Shown here in pieces: positions 8,221 through 17,716 of a stretch of DNA of 64,000 nt (its first letter is position 1; each line of letters opens with the position of its first letter). Location of the stretch: positions 1 through 64,000 of the forward strand of contig CAMLBF010000004.1 in assembly GCA_946478235.1 (NCBI GenBank), in the 5' to 3' direction. Made by a program: the position numbers and the translations under genes. The DNA comes from an uncultured Bartonella sp. GTDB taxonomy: Bacteria; Pseudomonadota; Alphaproteobacteria; Rhizobiales; Rhizobiaceae. The notes under the pieces are model-generated. The model was not told the origin of the DNA. It did not search any database and saw only the letters and a list, made by a program, of their open reading frames with translations.

Positions 8221-11217
8221 ATGGCAAGGCAGGACCAGTCAAACGATCTTTTTGCACAAACTTCATTTCTATATGGCGGCAATGCTGACTATATTGATCA
8301 GTTATATGCAGAATACGAAAAAGATCCCGCTAGTGTTGATCCACAATGGCGTGAATTTTTTGAAAATCTTCAGGATAACAAAGAAGACGTGCTTAAAAAC
8401 GCCGAAGGGGCATCTTGGAAGCGTGATAATTGGCCTTTGAAAGAGAGTGGTGAACTTGTTTCAGCTCTTGACGGGGATTGGCCCACAGTCGAAAAGCATA
8501 TCGGGGATAAACTTAAAGGTAAAGCAGCTGAAGCAACCGCAAAAGGTTTACCCGCAGCTACTGATGCCGATATCATTCAGGCAACGCGTGACTCTGTCCG
8601 CGCAATTATGATGATCCGCGCTTACCGTTCGCGTGGTCACCTTCATGCCAAGCTTGATCCATTGCAGCTTCGTGAAGCGCCTGAAGATTATAACGAATTG
8701 TCTCCAGAGACCTATGGTTTCACGGCGGCAGACAATGATCGCAAGATTTTTATTGATAACGTATTAGGACTTGAATACGCTACAATTCCTCAAATGTTGG
8801 AAATCCTTAGAAATACATATTGCTCGACAATTGGCGTTGAGTTTATGCATATTTCTGATCCTGCACAAAAAAGCTGGATTCAAGAACGCATTGAGGGTCC
8901 ACGTAATTGGGTATCTTTTACACCAGAAGGTAAAAAAGCTATCGTTCATAAATTGGTTGAAGCAGAAGGCTTTGAGCAATTCTTGGATACCAAGTATAAA
9001 GGAACCAAGCGTTTTGGTCTCGATGGTGGTGAAGCGCTTATCCCAGCTTTGGAACAAATCATTAAGCGCGGCGGTGCATTAGGCGTTGAAGAAATCGTTT
9101 TCGGTATGGCGCACCGCGGTCGTTTGAATGTTTTGTCGCAGGTTCTATCTAAGTCACACCGTGCTATTTTCCACGAATTCAAAGGTGGATCATATAAACC
9201 TGATGATGTAGAAGGTTCAGGTGACGTTAAGTATCACTTAGGATCATCTTCTGATCGTGAATTTGACGGCAATAAAGTTCACCTGTCACTTTTGCCAAAT
9301 CCTTCTCATCTTGAAATTGTTGACCCAGTTGTTATGGGTAAAACACGTGCCAAACAGGATCAGCTTGTTGGTCCAACCCGCACAGACCTTATTCCTCTAA
9401 GCGAACGCGCTAAGGTTATGCCCGTTCTCATCCATGGTGATGCGGCATTTGCTGGACAAGGCGTTATTCAGGAAACTTTGGGTCTTTCTGGGCTTAAAGG
9501 TTATCGTGTTGCTGGTTCAATCCACTTTATCATCAATAACCAGATTGGCTTTACCACCAATCCGCGCTTTTCAAGATCATCGCCATATCCATCAGATATA
9601 GCGAAAATGATCGATGCACCGATTTTCCATGTTAATGGAGATGATCCGGAAGCTGTTGTTTATGTTGCTAAGGTTGCAACAGAATTCCGTCAGATTTTCC
9701 ATAAGCCGGTTGTTATCGACATGTTCTGTTATCGTCGATTTGGTCACAATGAAGGCGATGAACCATCTTTCACTCAACCACTTATGTATAAAGCAATTCG
9801 CGGTCATAAAACTACCTTGCAGCTTTATGCAGATCAATTGGAAAAAGAAGGTCATCTCAAGCCAGAAGACTTGCAAGCACAACAGCAAGAATGGCGTGAT
9901 AAGCTTGAAGCAGAGTTCGAAGCAGCTTCATCTTATAAGCCTAACAAAGCTGATTGGCTCGACGGCACATGGACTGGCTTGAAAGCCGCAGACAATGCAG
10001 ACGAGCAGCGCCGTGGCGCAACAGGTGTTCCAGTTAAAACACTGAAAGAAATTGGACAGAAATTGGTAGAAATACCGGCAGATTTCCATGTTCATAAAAC
10101 CATTCAGCGTTTCTTGGACAACCGTGCCAAAATGTTCGAAACCGGTGAAGGTATCGACTGGGCAACGGGTGAGGCTTTGGCATTTGGTTCTCTTTGCCTT
10201 GAAGGCGCACCAATCCGCTTGTCTGGTGAAGATGTAGAACGTGGTACATTCAGTCAACGTCACTCTGTTCTTTATGATCAAGAAAATGAAAACCGCTATA
10301 TCCCATTGAATAACCTTAAAAAGGGACAAGCGATCTATGAACCTGTCAACTCAATGTTGTCTGAAGAAGGCGTATTGGGATTTGAATATGGTTACTCATT
10401 GGCTGAGCCACGCGGCTTGACATTATGGGAAGCACAATTTGGTGACTTCGCAAATGGCGCACAAGTTCTGTTCGACCAGTTTATTTCTTCTGGTGAACGC
10501 AAATGGTTGCGTATGAGCGGTCTGGTTTGCTTGTTGCCACACGGTTTTGAAGGCCAAGGCCCAGAGCACTCTTCTGCTCGTTTGGAACGTTATTTGCAGC
10601 TTTGTGCTGAAGATAATATGCAGGTTGCCAACTGTACAACACCTGCCAATTACTTCCACATTTTGCGTCGTCAAATCAAACGTGACTTCCGTAAGCCACT
10701 CATTCTTATGACACCAAAGTCATTGTTGCGTCATAAACGTGCAATTTCTCCATTAAGCGATATGGGTGCAGATACTACATTCCATCGCTTGTTGTTGGAC
10801 GATGCACAGCAACTGAAGGATCAGGCAATCAAGTTGCAAAAAGACAACAAGATTCGTCGTGTCGTCTTGTGTACCGGTAAAGTTTATTACGATCTTTATG
10901 AAGAACGTGAAAAACGCGGCATAGACGATGTCTATCTGTTGCGCGTTGAGCAGCTTTACCCATTCCCGGCAAAAGCTTTGATAACTGTGCTTTCTCGCTT
11001 CTTGCAGGCAGAGATTGTCTGGTGTCAGGAAGAGCCGAAAAATATGGGTGCTTGGTCGTTCATCGAACCTTACCTTGAATGGGTGTTGGCACATATTGGA
11101 GCAAAATATCCACGTGCCCGTTATGCTGGCCGTCCTGCAAGCGCATCGCCTGCAGCAGGTCTCATGTCACAACACCTTCAACAGCTCGCAGCGTTCCTTG
11201 AAGACGCACTGGCTTAA
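8221..11217 (+). CDS. sucA: 2-oxoglutarate dehydrogenase E1 component
   Basis: The thiamine-diphosphate decarboxylase subunit of the 2-oxoglutarate dehydrogenase complex. At 998 residues it has full length. The N-terminal segment FLYGGNADYIDQLYAEYEKDP is the E2-docking region seen in OdhA/SucA proteins. GMAHRGRLNVL, GDAAFAGQGVIQETL and RRFGHNEGDEP belong to the ThDP/Mg-binding and active-site regions, and the C-terminal transketolase-like domain contains LLPHGFEGQGPEHSSAR. It lies between sucD and sucB in the usual order. Translation may depend on the leader hairpin noted upstream, since only a weak AGAAG lies directly before the ATG. Confidence 0.97.
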   Translation: MARQDQSNDLFAQTSFLYGGNADYIDQLYAEYEKDPASVDPQWREFFENLQDNKEDVLKNAEGASWKRDNWPLKESGELVSALDGDWPTVEKHIGDKLKGKAAEATAKGLPAATDADIIQATRDSVRAIMMIRAYRSRGHLHAKLDPLQLREAPEDYNELSPETYGFTAADNDRKIFIDNVLGLEYATIPQMLEILRNTYCSTIGVEFMHISDPAQKSWIQERIEGPRNWVSFTPEGKKAIVHKLVEAEGFEQFLDTKYKGTKRFGLDGGEALIPALEQIIKRGGALGVEEIVFGMAHRGRLNVLSQVLSKSHRAIFHEFKGGSYKPDDVEGSGDVKYHLGSSSDREFDGNKVHLSLLPNPSHLEIVDPVVMGKTRAKQDQLVGPTRTDLIPLSERAKVMPVLIHGDAAFAGQGVIQETLGLSGLKGYRVAGSIHFIINNQIGFTTNPRFSRSSPYPSDIAKMIDAPIFHVNGDDPEAVVYVAKVATEFRQIFHKPVVIDMFCYRRFGHNEGDEPSFTQPLMYKAIRGHKTTLQLYADQLEKEGHLKPEDLQAQQQEWRDKLEAEFEAASSYKPNKADWLDGTWTGLKAADNADEQRRGATGVPVKTLKEIGQKLVEIPADFHVHKTIQRFLDNRAKMFETGEGIDWATGEALAFGSLCLEGAPIRLSGEDVERGTFSQRHSVLYDQENENRYIPLNNLKKGQAIYEPVNSMLSEEGVLGFEYGYSLAEPRGLTLWEAQFGDFANGAQVLFDQFISSGERKWLRMSGLVCLLPHGFEGQGPEHSSARLERYLQLCAEDNMQVANCTTPANYFHILRRQIKRDFRKPLILMTPKSLLRHKRAISPLSDMGADTTFHRLLLDDAQQLKDQAIKLQKDNKIRRVVLCTGKVYYDLYEEREKRGIDDVYLLRVEQLYPFPAKALITVLSRFLQAEIVWCQEEPKNMGAWSFIEPYLEWVLAHIGAKYPRARYAGRPASASPAAGLMSQHLQQLAAFLEDALA

Positions 11218-11250
11218 TTTACTTATCACTCTGACGTATGGAAAAAAATT

Positions 11251-12468
11251 ATGGCTACTGAAATCCGTGTTCCTACTCTGGGCGAATCCGTTACTGAAGC
11301 AACCATTGGAAAATGGTTTAAACAAGTAGGCGATGCTGTCGCTGTGGATGAACCTCTGGTTGAACTTGAAACAGACAAAGTTACTGTTGAAGTGCCTTCA
11401 CCAGTTGCTGGAAAATTGACAGAGATCGTCGCAAAAGAAGGCGATACTGTTGAAGTGAGCGCATTGCTTGGTTCAATCGCAGAAGGTGCAGCAGGCAATG
11501 CTGCTCCGGCAGCAAAGCAACCTGCAACACCAACACCGGCAGCTCAACCGCAACCTGCTGCTGCGGCTCCGGCTTCGGCAGCGATGCAACCAGCTCCATC
11601 AGCTGCTAAACTAATGGCTGAAAACAATCTATCTGCTAATCAGGTAGATGGCTCTGGTAAACGTGGACAGGTTCTTAAAGGCGACGTTCTTGATGCTCTT
11701 TCTAAAGGCGTATCAACAGCGGCTTCTGCTCCTGCTGCACCACGTGCTGCATCAGCACCACAAGACGCTGCACGTGAAGAACGTGTTCGTATGACAAAAT
11801 TGCGTCAAACAATCGCTCGTCGTTTGAAAGACGCTCAAAACACATCTGCGATGCTTACAACCTTTAACGAAGTCGATATGACAGCTGTTATGGATTTGCG
11901 TAAGCGTTACAAAGACGTTTTCGAGAAAAAGCATGGCGTAAAACTCGGGTTTATGGGCTTTTTCACCAAGGCTGTTTGTCATGCATTGAAAGAAATTCCA
12001 GCTGTTAATGCTGAAATTGATGGCACTGACATTATTTACAAAAATTATGTCAATGCAGGTATTGCTGTTGGTACGGCCAAAGGCTTGGTTGTGCCGGTTG
12101 TTCGCGATGCCGATCAATTATCGATTGCTGGAATTGAAAAAGAAATCGGCCGTCTTGGACGTCTAGCACGTGATGGCAAGCTTGCTGTTACCGATATGCA
12201 AGGTGGTACATTCACGATCACCAATGGTGGTGTTTATGGATCGCTGATGTCAACACCAATTCTCAATGCGCCACAATCAGGCATTTTGGGTATGCATGCT
12301 ATCAAAGAGCGTGCAATGGTTGTTAACGGTCAAGTTGTTGTACGTCCAATGATGTACTTGGCACTTTCTTATGACCATCGTATCGTTGACGGTCAGGAAG
12401 CTGTGACATTCCTCGTTCGTGTTAAGGAATGCTTGGAAGATCCAGAACGTCTTGTTCTTGATCTTTAA
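11251..12468 (+). CDS. sucB: Dihydrolipoyllysine-residue succinyltransferase (E2 of 2-oxoglutarate dehydrogenase)
   Basis: The 405-residue core of the 2-oxoglutarate dehydrogenase complex. One N-terminal lipoyl domain (residues 1-77) has the lipoyl-lysine K43 in ETDKVTV. An Ala/Pro-rich hinge follows, then a peripheral subunit-binding domain (about 115-150, [20 protein letters not shown]), a second Ala-rich hinge, and the catalytic domain ending with H376 and D380 in DHRIVDG. It follows sucA by 33 bases, so the two are surely co-transcribed. Confidence 0.97.
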   Translation: MATEIRVPTLGESVTEATIGKWFKQVGDAVAVDEPLVELETDKVTVEVPSPVAGKLTEIVAKEGDTVEVSALLGSIAEGAAGNAAPAAKQPATPTPAAQPQPAAAAPASAAMQPAPSAAKLMAENNLSANQVDGSGKRGQVLKGDVLDALSKGVSTAASAPAAPRAASAPQDAAREERVRMTKLRQTIARRLKDAQNTSAMLTTFNEVDMTAVMDLRKRYKDVFEKKHGVKLGFMGFFTKAVCHALKEIPAVNAEIDGTDIIYKNYVNAGIAVGTAKGLVVPVVRDADQLSIAGIEKEIGRLGRLARDGKLAVTDMQGGTFTITNGGVYGSLMSTPILNAPQSGILGMHAIKERAMVVNGQVVVRPMMYLALSYDHRIVDGQEAVTFLVRVKECLEDPERLVLDL

Positions 12469-12483
12469 TAAAAAGGTTTTCGC

Positions 12484-12882
12484 ATGATGAATGCACCAAC
12501 AGCATTATTGGCCTTCAGTGTCGTTATGTTGTTGGTGCATATTTTTTTGCAGGCTTTTTTAGCGACTAAAGAATTAGGCATGCGCTGGAATGCCAGCGCA
12601 CGCGATACGAATGAAAGAACGACAACATTGTTTGCCGGTAGGGCAGAACGGGCCAGTGCCAATTTTCGCGAAACCTATCCTGCCTTTCTAGCGCTGATGT
12701 TGTTGGCTGAATTTCAACCTGTTGATGTTATGTTGACGGTTGCAGGAGGGACGATCTGGGCTATAGCGCGGGTTATTTATCTACCGCTTTATATGTTCGG
12801 CGTACCTTATATCCGTTCGCTTGTCTGGTTGGTATCCATTGCTGGACTTGCGATTATGCTTTTAGCTGCTTTTTGGAGATAG
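12484..12882 (+). CDS. MAPEG-family membrane protein
   Basis: A 132-residue protein with about four hydrophobic segments. The conserved block AGRAERASANFRETYPAFLALMLLAEF matches the MAPEG family (membrane-associated proteins in eicosanoid and glutathione metabolism), whose bacterial members are mostly of unknown role. It starts 15 bases after sucB and touches the next gene end to end. In rhizobia this gene and a LysE exporter often sit between sucB and lpd, so the arrangement is conserved, but I know of no functional link to the TCA cycle. Confidence 0.8.
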   Translation: MMNAPTALLAFSVVMLLVHIFLQAFLATKELGMRWNASARDTNERTTTLFAGRAERASANFRETYPAFLALMLLAEFQPVDVMLTVAGGTIWAIARVIYLPLYMFGVPYIRSLVWLVSIAGLAIMLLAAFWR

Positions 12883-13524
12883 ATGATGCATTTCTATCTT
12901 GTGGAGTGGTCCTCACTCATGGCGGTTTTCTTGGTTGCCGCAATTACACCAGGTGCTGATTTCGCGCTTGTTGTGCGTCAATCAATCGTTTACGGGCGCG
13001 AAAATGCACTCGCTACATCTTTTGGTATCGGTTTGGCGCTTTTCTTTCATGTCAGCTACACCATACTCGGGTTGGGACTGGTTATAGCGAAATCACTTAT
13101 ACTGTTTAATGTCGTAAAATGGCTTGGTGTCGCATATCTGCTTTATATCGGTATCAAAGCCTTATCATCTCGCGGCACTGCTTATGTCAATGCGGATGGG
13201 CAGACAGCGGTAAAAATGCAGCAAAGTTGGAAAAAGGCATTTATGGCAGGTTTTGCTGTTAATGCGCTTAATCCTAAAGCTGTATTTTTCTTTCTGTCAA
13301 TCTTTTCCACTCTGGTTGCAGCGACAACACCAATGAGCGTAAAATTCTTTTACGGCTTGTCGATGTCCATGTTGTTAATCGGGTGGTTTTCAACTGTTAG
13401 CATTTTTATGACAGCACCAGCAGTACGGCATAAGTTTTATCGCGCATCGAAGTGGATAGATAAGATTAGTGGTGCGGTTTTTATCGCATTTGGCATTCAA
13501 CTTATGTTTCGAAAAGCCTCTTGA
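12883..13524 (+). CDS. LysE/RhtB-family amino acid exporter
   Basis: A 213-residue inner-membrane protein with about six hydrophobic segments. The N-terminal ITPGADFALVVRQSIVYGRENALATSFGIGLALF block is diagnostic of the LysE/RhtB superfamily, which exports amino acids and related compounds. NPKAVFFFLSIF is the second family motif. The substrate cannot be told from sequence. The ATG follows the stop of the MAPEG gene directly (TAGATG), which shows tight coupling; a second ATG follows immediately. Confidence 0.88.
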   Translation: MMHFYLVEWSSLMAVFLVAAITPGADFALVVRQSIVYGRENALATSFGIGLALFFHVSYTILGLGLVIAKSLILFNVVKWLGVAYLLYIGIKALSSRGTAYVNADGQTAVKMQQSWKKAFMAGFAVNALNPKAVFFFLSIFSTLVAATTPMSVKFFYGLSMSMLLIGWFSTVSIFMTAPAVRHKFYRASKWIDKISGAVFIAFGIQLMFRKAS

Positions 13525-13572
13525 ATTCTGAAAAATGTATAGGTCTGTTTGGCCGTAATGAAAGGGAAAATA

Positions 13573-14979
13573 ATGTCATATGATGTCGTCGTAATCGGTG
13601 CAGGTCCTGGTGGATATGTTTCGGCAATCAGGGCAGCACAACTGGGTCTAAAAACCGCTATTATTGAGAAACGTGAAACATTGGGTGGAACATGCCTGAA
13701 CGTAGGCTGTATTCCTTCCAAAGCGCTTCTTCATGCCTCAGAAGTATTTGCAGAAGCACAACACGGCTTTGAATCTTTGGGTGTTTCTGTATCAAAACCC
13801 TCTCTTAATCTCGAAGCTATGATGACACACAAACAAAAGACCGTTGATGGTAATACAAGTGGTGTCGCATTTTTGATGAAGAAAAACAAAATTGATACCA
13901 TCTATGGATCTGGCAAGATCCTTGCTGCCGGAAAAGTTGAAGTGACAGGCAAAGATGGTGCCAAGCAGACATTGGACACCAAAAATATTATCATTGCTAC
14001 GGGCTCAGATGTCGCCGGTATACCGGGCTTAAAAATAGAAATAGATGAGAAAGTAATTGTTTCATCAACGGGTGCTTTGGCTCTCGGAAAAGTTCCGCAA
14101 CGCTTGGTTGTTGTTGGTGCTGGTGTTATTGGATCTGAGCTTGGATCTGTATGGAGCAGACTTGGCGCAAAAGTAACGGTTGTCGAATTTCTTGATAAGG
14201 TTTTGGGCCCAATGGATGGTGAAGTATCCAAGCAGTTCCAGAAACTTATGGAAAAACAGGGCATTGAATATAAGCTTGGTGCAAAAGTAACTGGTGTTGA
14301 AAAAACAGCTTCTGGCGCAAAAGTAACATTTGAGCCAGTTAAGGGCGGTGACGCTCAAACACTTGAAGCTGACATTGTCCTTGTTGCAACAGGCCGTCGT
14401 CCTTACACAGATGGCTTAGGCTTGGCAGAAGCTGGAGTCAAATTGGACGATCGTGGTCGTGTTGATGTTGATGCTCATTGGCAAACCAATGTACCAGGTA
14501 TTTACGCTATTGGTGACGTGGTTAAGGGACCAATGCTTGCCCATAAGGCAGAAGATGAAGGTGTTGCCCTTGCCGAAGTTCTTGCTGGCCAAAAGGGTCA
14601 CGTCAATTATGATGTTATACCAAGTGTTGTTTATACAGAACCTGAAGTTGCTTCAGTTGGTAAGACTGAAGAGGAATTGAAGGCTGCTGGTATTGAATAT
14701 CGCGTTGGTAAATTCCCATTTTCTGCCAATGGTCGCGCTCGCGCCATGCAAAAGACAGATGGTTTTGTGAAAATTTTGGCATGTGCAAAGACAGATAAGG
14801 TTTTGGGCGGACATATTCTTGGTTTTGGTGCCGGTGAGATGATTCACGAGATTGCTGTTTTGATGGAGTTTGGTGGTTCTTCGGAAGATTTGGGCCGTAC
14901 CTGCCATGCACACCCAACAATGTCTGAAGCTATTCGTGAAGCAGCATTGGCAACCTTCTCCAAGCCAATCAATATGTAA
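13573..14979 (+). CDS. lpd: Dihydrolipoyl dehydrogenase (E3)
   Basis: The FAD-dependent enzyme that reoxidises lipoyl groups, here most likely of the 2-oxoglutarate dehydrogenase complex encoded upstream. I choose ATG 13573 (MSYDVVVIGAGPGGYVSA) over the track's 13549 because AAAGGGA precedes it and it matches family N-termini, giving 468 residues. The redox disulfide is C41/C46 in GGTCLNVGCIPSK. The NAD domain has VVGAGVIGSELGSVW, and the catalytic His-Glu dyad is H447/E452 in HPTMSE. A strong terminator follows, closing the TCA block. Confidence 0.97.
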   Translation: MSYDVVVIGAGPGGYVSAIRAAQLGLKTAIIEKRETLGGTCLNVGCIPSKALLHASEVFAEAQHGFESLGVSVSKPSLNLEAMMTHKQKTVDGNTSGVAFLMKKNKIDTIYGSGKILAAGKVEVTGKDGAKQTLDTKNIIIATGSDVAGIPGLKIEIDEKVIVSSTGALALGKVPQRLVVVGAGVIGSELGSVWSRLGAKVTVVEFLDKVLGPMDGEVSKQFQKLMEKQGIEYKLGAKVTGVEKTASGAKVTFEPVKGGDAQTLEADIVLVATGRRPYTDGLGLAEAGVKLDDRGRVDVDAHWQTNVPGIYAIGDVVKGPMLAHKAEDEGVALAEVLAGQKGHVNYDVIPSVVYTEPEVASVGKTEEELKAAGIEYRVGKFPFSANGRARAMQKTDGFVKILACAKTDKVLGGHILGFGAGEMIHEIAVLMEFGGSSEDLGRTCHAHPTMSEAIREAALATFSKPINM

Positions 14980-15005
14980 ATAGTAATAAACCTATTTTAT
15001 TTAAG

Positions 15006-15031
15006 AAGGCTGTCTTCGGACAGCCTTTTTT
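15006..15031 (+). terminator. Intrinsic terminator after lpd
   Basis: Perfect 9-bp stem aaggctgtc / gacagcctt with a UUCG tetraloop and six T residues. This is a textbook intrinsic terminator that ends the sucA-sucB-lpd transcript. The remaining DNA to 15257 is very AT-rich and holds no gene that I can see. Confidence 0.95.
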
Positions 15032-15257
15032 ATTTGAAATACGAAATAAAATAAGCCGAAAATAAAATATATGTAGAATGGTAATATTTTTTGTAATTAA
15101 AAATATCATTTATTATTATTTTAAATAATAACAGAAAAACTTTATATAAAATTTATAGACTAAGTATATATTTTTATAAGTTTTTTGTTTCAAAGTTATA
15201 ATTATAAAATCATAATTTTGGCTTGGTTTTATTTGATTGATGAACCAAGAACTTATT

Positions 15258-16391
15258 TTAACGATCAACAGCTGTTAATATAAAACCTTTTTGCCGTAGT
15301 TGTTCAACAAGACCTGTTGAACCTGGAAGATGCCCTGCGCCAACGGCGATAAAACTATTGCCTTGTTCAATAATTTTTTGAGCACGCTCGGCCATTCTAT
15401 CATTACGCTGGTCCACCAATATTTGATAGAAAATACGTTGGTTTTCAGCGCTCACATTGGATTTGAACATTTTTTCAAGGACGAAAAGCTCACCAATATG
15501 ACCCTTTTTATATAGCTGCATTTGGGTATAAAAAATATCATTATTAAGATCGGTGTTTTGCACCATGTCCTCAATAGATTCTGCATAAAAACTAATTGGT
15601 AAGCCTTTTAAGGCTGATATTTGTTCGTCGACGCTTTCAAGTCCCAATACCGGTTTGTTCTGTTTCTTGGCGTCAAAACCAAGTTGGGTATCCAGTGCGC
15701 GATAGCCATATTGTATGCGTTTGGTTTCGCAAGCTGGAATGCTTAGCGTTGTCCAGATTATCCATGGTTTGACGTTCGCCAAGGTATCATAGGGCAAACC
15801 ATGCTCTTCCAAAGTAGTCTGAAATTTCAAAAACTGTTCTGATGTTAAAAGATCTTTGAAACTTTCACCTGCCTTTGTTGTGATAAAATCCGGATCGAGA
15901 ATAATTTTTTTTGCGTAGAAATTACGGTCTGTCTCGGCGATTTCACTAAGCTCTAGAACCAATCTGTCAGATTTATCGAAGATATCTTTTTGGCGTTTTG
16001 ACAAGGTGACAATTTTAGGATCACTGACATGCATTGTTCCTAATAGATAGGAAGGCTTAATACCGCTTTTTTCAATTTTCCAAAATTTTGCATTGCCGTT
16101 TATAATCGCCTTCGACTGAGATGCGAATTTTTTCCGGTCATTTTTGGAAAATGTTTTTGTTAAATCTGTTCCACCACAAACTGGCGGTTTAGTGGGTTGT
16201 ACTTTTTTTACAAAGTTATCAAAGATAGTGTTGCTTTGGGAAAGTGCTTCTTTGGCATGCAATGGCAAGAAGGACATTGATGCAGATATTGCAAGAATGG
16301 AAAGCGTTTTTAAATAATAGCGACAATGGCATATCCGATGAAACAGTAGATGTTTGACAGTTGTAATATGTGTTTGAAGCCATTGCCGCAT
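15258..16391 (-). CDS. TraB/GumN-family protein, probably exported
   Basis: A 377-residue protein. The N-terminal 47 residues contain a hydrophobic stretch ending SFLPLHAKEA, which looks like a long signal peptide or anchor. The body has the TraB/GumN hallmarks: SYLLGTMHVSDP near the start, a central RNDRMAERAQKIIEQGNSFIAVGAGHL block, and GSTGLVEQLRQKGF at the end. The family resembles the TIKI metalloprotease fold, with conserved GxxH elements, but bacterial members have no settled function. The exact start is uncertain because the region before the ATG lacks a strong ribosome site. Confidence 0.8.
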   Translation of the reverse strand: MRQWLQTHITTVKHLLFHRICHCRYYLKTLSILAISASMSFLPLHAKEALSQSNTIFDNFVKKVQPTKPPVCGGTDLTKTFSKNDRKKFASQSKAIINGNAKFWKIEKSGIKPSYLLGTMHVSDPKIVTLSKRQKDIFDKSDRLVLELSEIAETDRNFYAKKIILDPDFITTKAGESFKDLLTSEQFLKFQTTLEEHGLPYDTLANVKPWIIWTTLSIPACETKRIQYGYRALDTQLGFDAKKQNKPVLGLESVDEQISALKGLPISFYAESIEDMVQNTDLNNDIFYTQMQLYKKGHIGELFVLEKMFKSNVSAENQRIFYQILVDQRNDRMAERAQKIIEQGNSFIAVGAGHLPGSTGLVEQLRQKGFILTAVDR

Positions 16392-16419
16392 ATGTTTATA
16401 AATTCCCCGCTAAATGTGA

Positions 16420-17658
16420 TTAGAAATTGAGTTCTTTATCACTTTTTCCTTCTCTTATACGTGTTGGCAATCCCATTTCACCAAGGCGTTTTAAAAACGG
16501 TTTGGTTGGCAATTCTTCGATATTTGCCATTGTCTTGATATCCCATTCACCATGGGCAACAAGTAAAGCAGCAGCAACAGCTGGAACGCCAGCCGTATAG
16601 GATATGCCTTGTGCGCCAGTTTCATGGTAGGCTTCTTCATGGTCAGCGACGTTGTAAATAAACACCTCACGTGGCTTACCATTTTTTTCGCCTTTTATGA
16701 GATCTCCTATACATGTTTTGCCTTTGTAATCGGGCGCAAGAGAAGATGGATCAGGCAATACCGCTTTAACCACTTTCAAAGGAATAACTTCTTGTCCTTC
16801 AGCTGTTTTCACTGGCTGTTCGGATAAAAGCCCAAGATTTTTCAAAACATTGAAAACCGTTATATACCGTTCACCAAAGCCCATCCAAAACCGGATATTC
16901 GGCACGTCCAAATTCTTTGATAAGGAATGGATTTCGTCATGACCAGTCATATAGGTTTTTTGCTTGCCGACTATAGGCAAATCCCATTCTTGGCCAATTT
17001 CAAACATCTTGTTTGAAACCCATTTGCTATTTTGCCAAGACCATACTTGGCCAGTAAACTCACGGAAATTAATTTCCGGATCAAAATTTGTGGCAAACCA
17101 CCGTCCGTGACTTCCAGCATTGATATCAATGATATCGATATCTGTCATTTTGTCGAAATAATCATGATGTGCCAATGCTGCATATGCATTCACAACACCA
17201 GGATCAAAACCTGCACCGAGAATTGCGGTTACACCGGCTTCTTCACATTCTTCCCGACGTGGCCATTCATAATTACCGTACCAAGGCGGTGTTTCACAAA
17301 TTTTCAACGGGTCTTCATGGATTGCTGTATCAATATAGGCTGCGCCGGTTTCTAAACAGGCTGATAAAACAGACATATTCAAAAAGGCTGATCCAACATT
17401 GATAACAATTTGACAACCGGTTTTTCTAATAAGATCTGCCGTTGCTTTTACATTCATGGCGTCAAGGTGATGGGTTTCAAAGACACCTTTCACCTTCATC
17501 GATTTCTTTTCTTTTACAGAAGCGATGATAGCCTCGCACTTTTGTAACGTTCGCGAAGCAATATGAAGATCACCGAGAATATCGTTATGTTGGGCACATT
17601 TATGGGCAACGACCTGTGCTACACCACCTGCACCAATAATGAGGATATTCTTTTTCAT
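16420..17658 (-). CDS. Carboxynorspermidine/carboxyspermidine dehydrogenase (saccharopine dehydrogenase-like)
   Basis: A 412-residue enzyme of the saccharopine dehydrogenase fold with an N-terminal NAD(P) Rossmann motif (ILIIGAGGVAQVVAHKCAQ). It is followed downstream of nspC on the same strand, and that pairing identifies it as the polyamine enzyme. It would reductively condense aspartate semialdehyde with a diamine (putrescine or diaminopropane) to a carboxylated triamine, which NspC then decarboxylates to spermidine or norspermidine. Lysine catabolism is the alternative reading of the fold alone, but the neighbour makes it unlikely. Length and motifs look complete. Confidence 0.85.
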   Translation of the reverse strand: MKKNILIIGAGGVAQVVAHKCAQHNDILGDLHIASRTLQKCEAIIASVKEKKSMKVKGVFETHHLDAMNVKATADLIRKTGCQIVINVGSAFLNMSVLSACLETGAAYIDTAIHEDPLKICETPPWYGNYEWPRREECEEAGVTAILGAGFDPGVVNAYAALAHHDYFDKMTDIDIIDINAGSHGRWFATNFDPEINFREFTGQVWSWQNSKWVSNKMFEIGQEWDLPIVGKQKTYMTGHDEIHSLSKNLDVPNIRFWMGFGERYITVFNVLKNLGLLSEQPVKTAEGQEVIPLKVVKAVLPDPSSLAPDYKGKTCIGDLIKGEKNGKPREVFIYNVADHEEAYHETGAQGISYTAGVPAVAAALLVAHGEWDIKTMANIEELPTKPFLKRLGEMGLPTRIREGKSDKELNF

Positions 17659-17716
17659 TCCCGGTTTGTCTCCTAATCAGTATAATTTCAAAAAGTGTTA
17701 CGAAACGGACAGTCTT

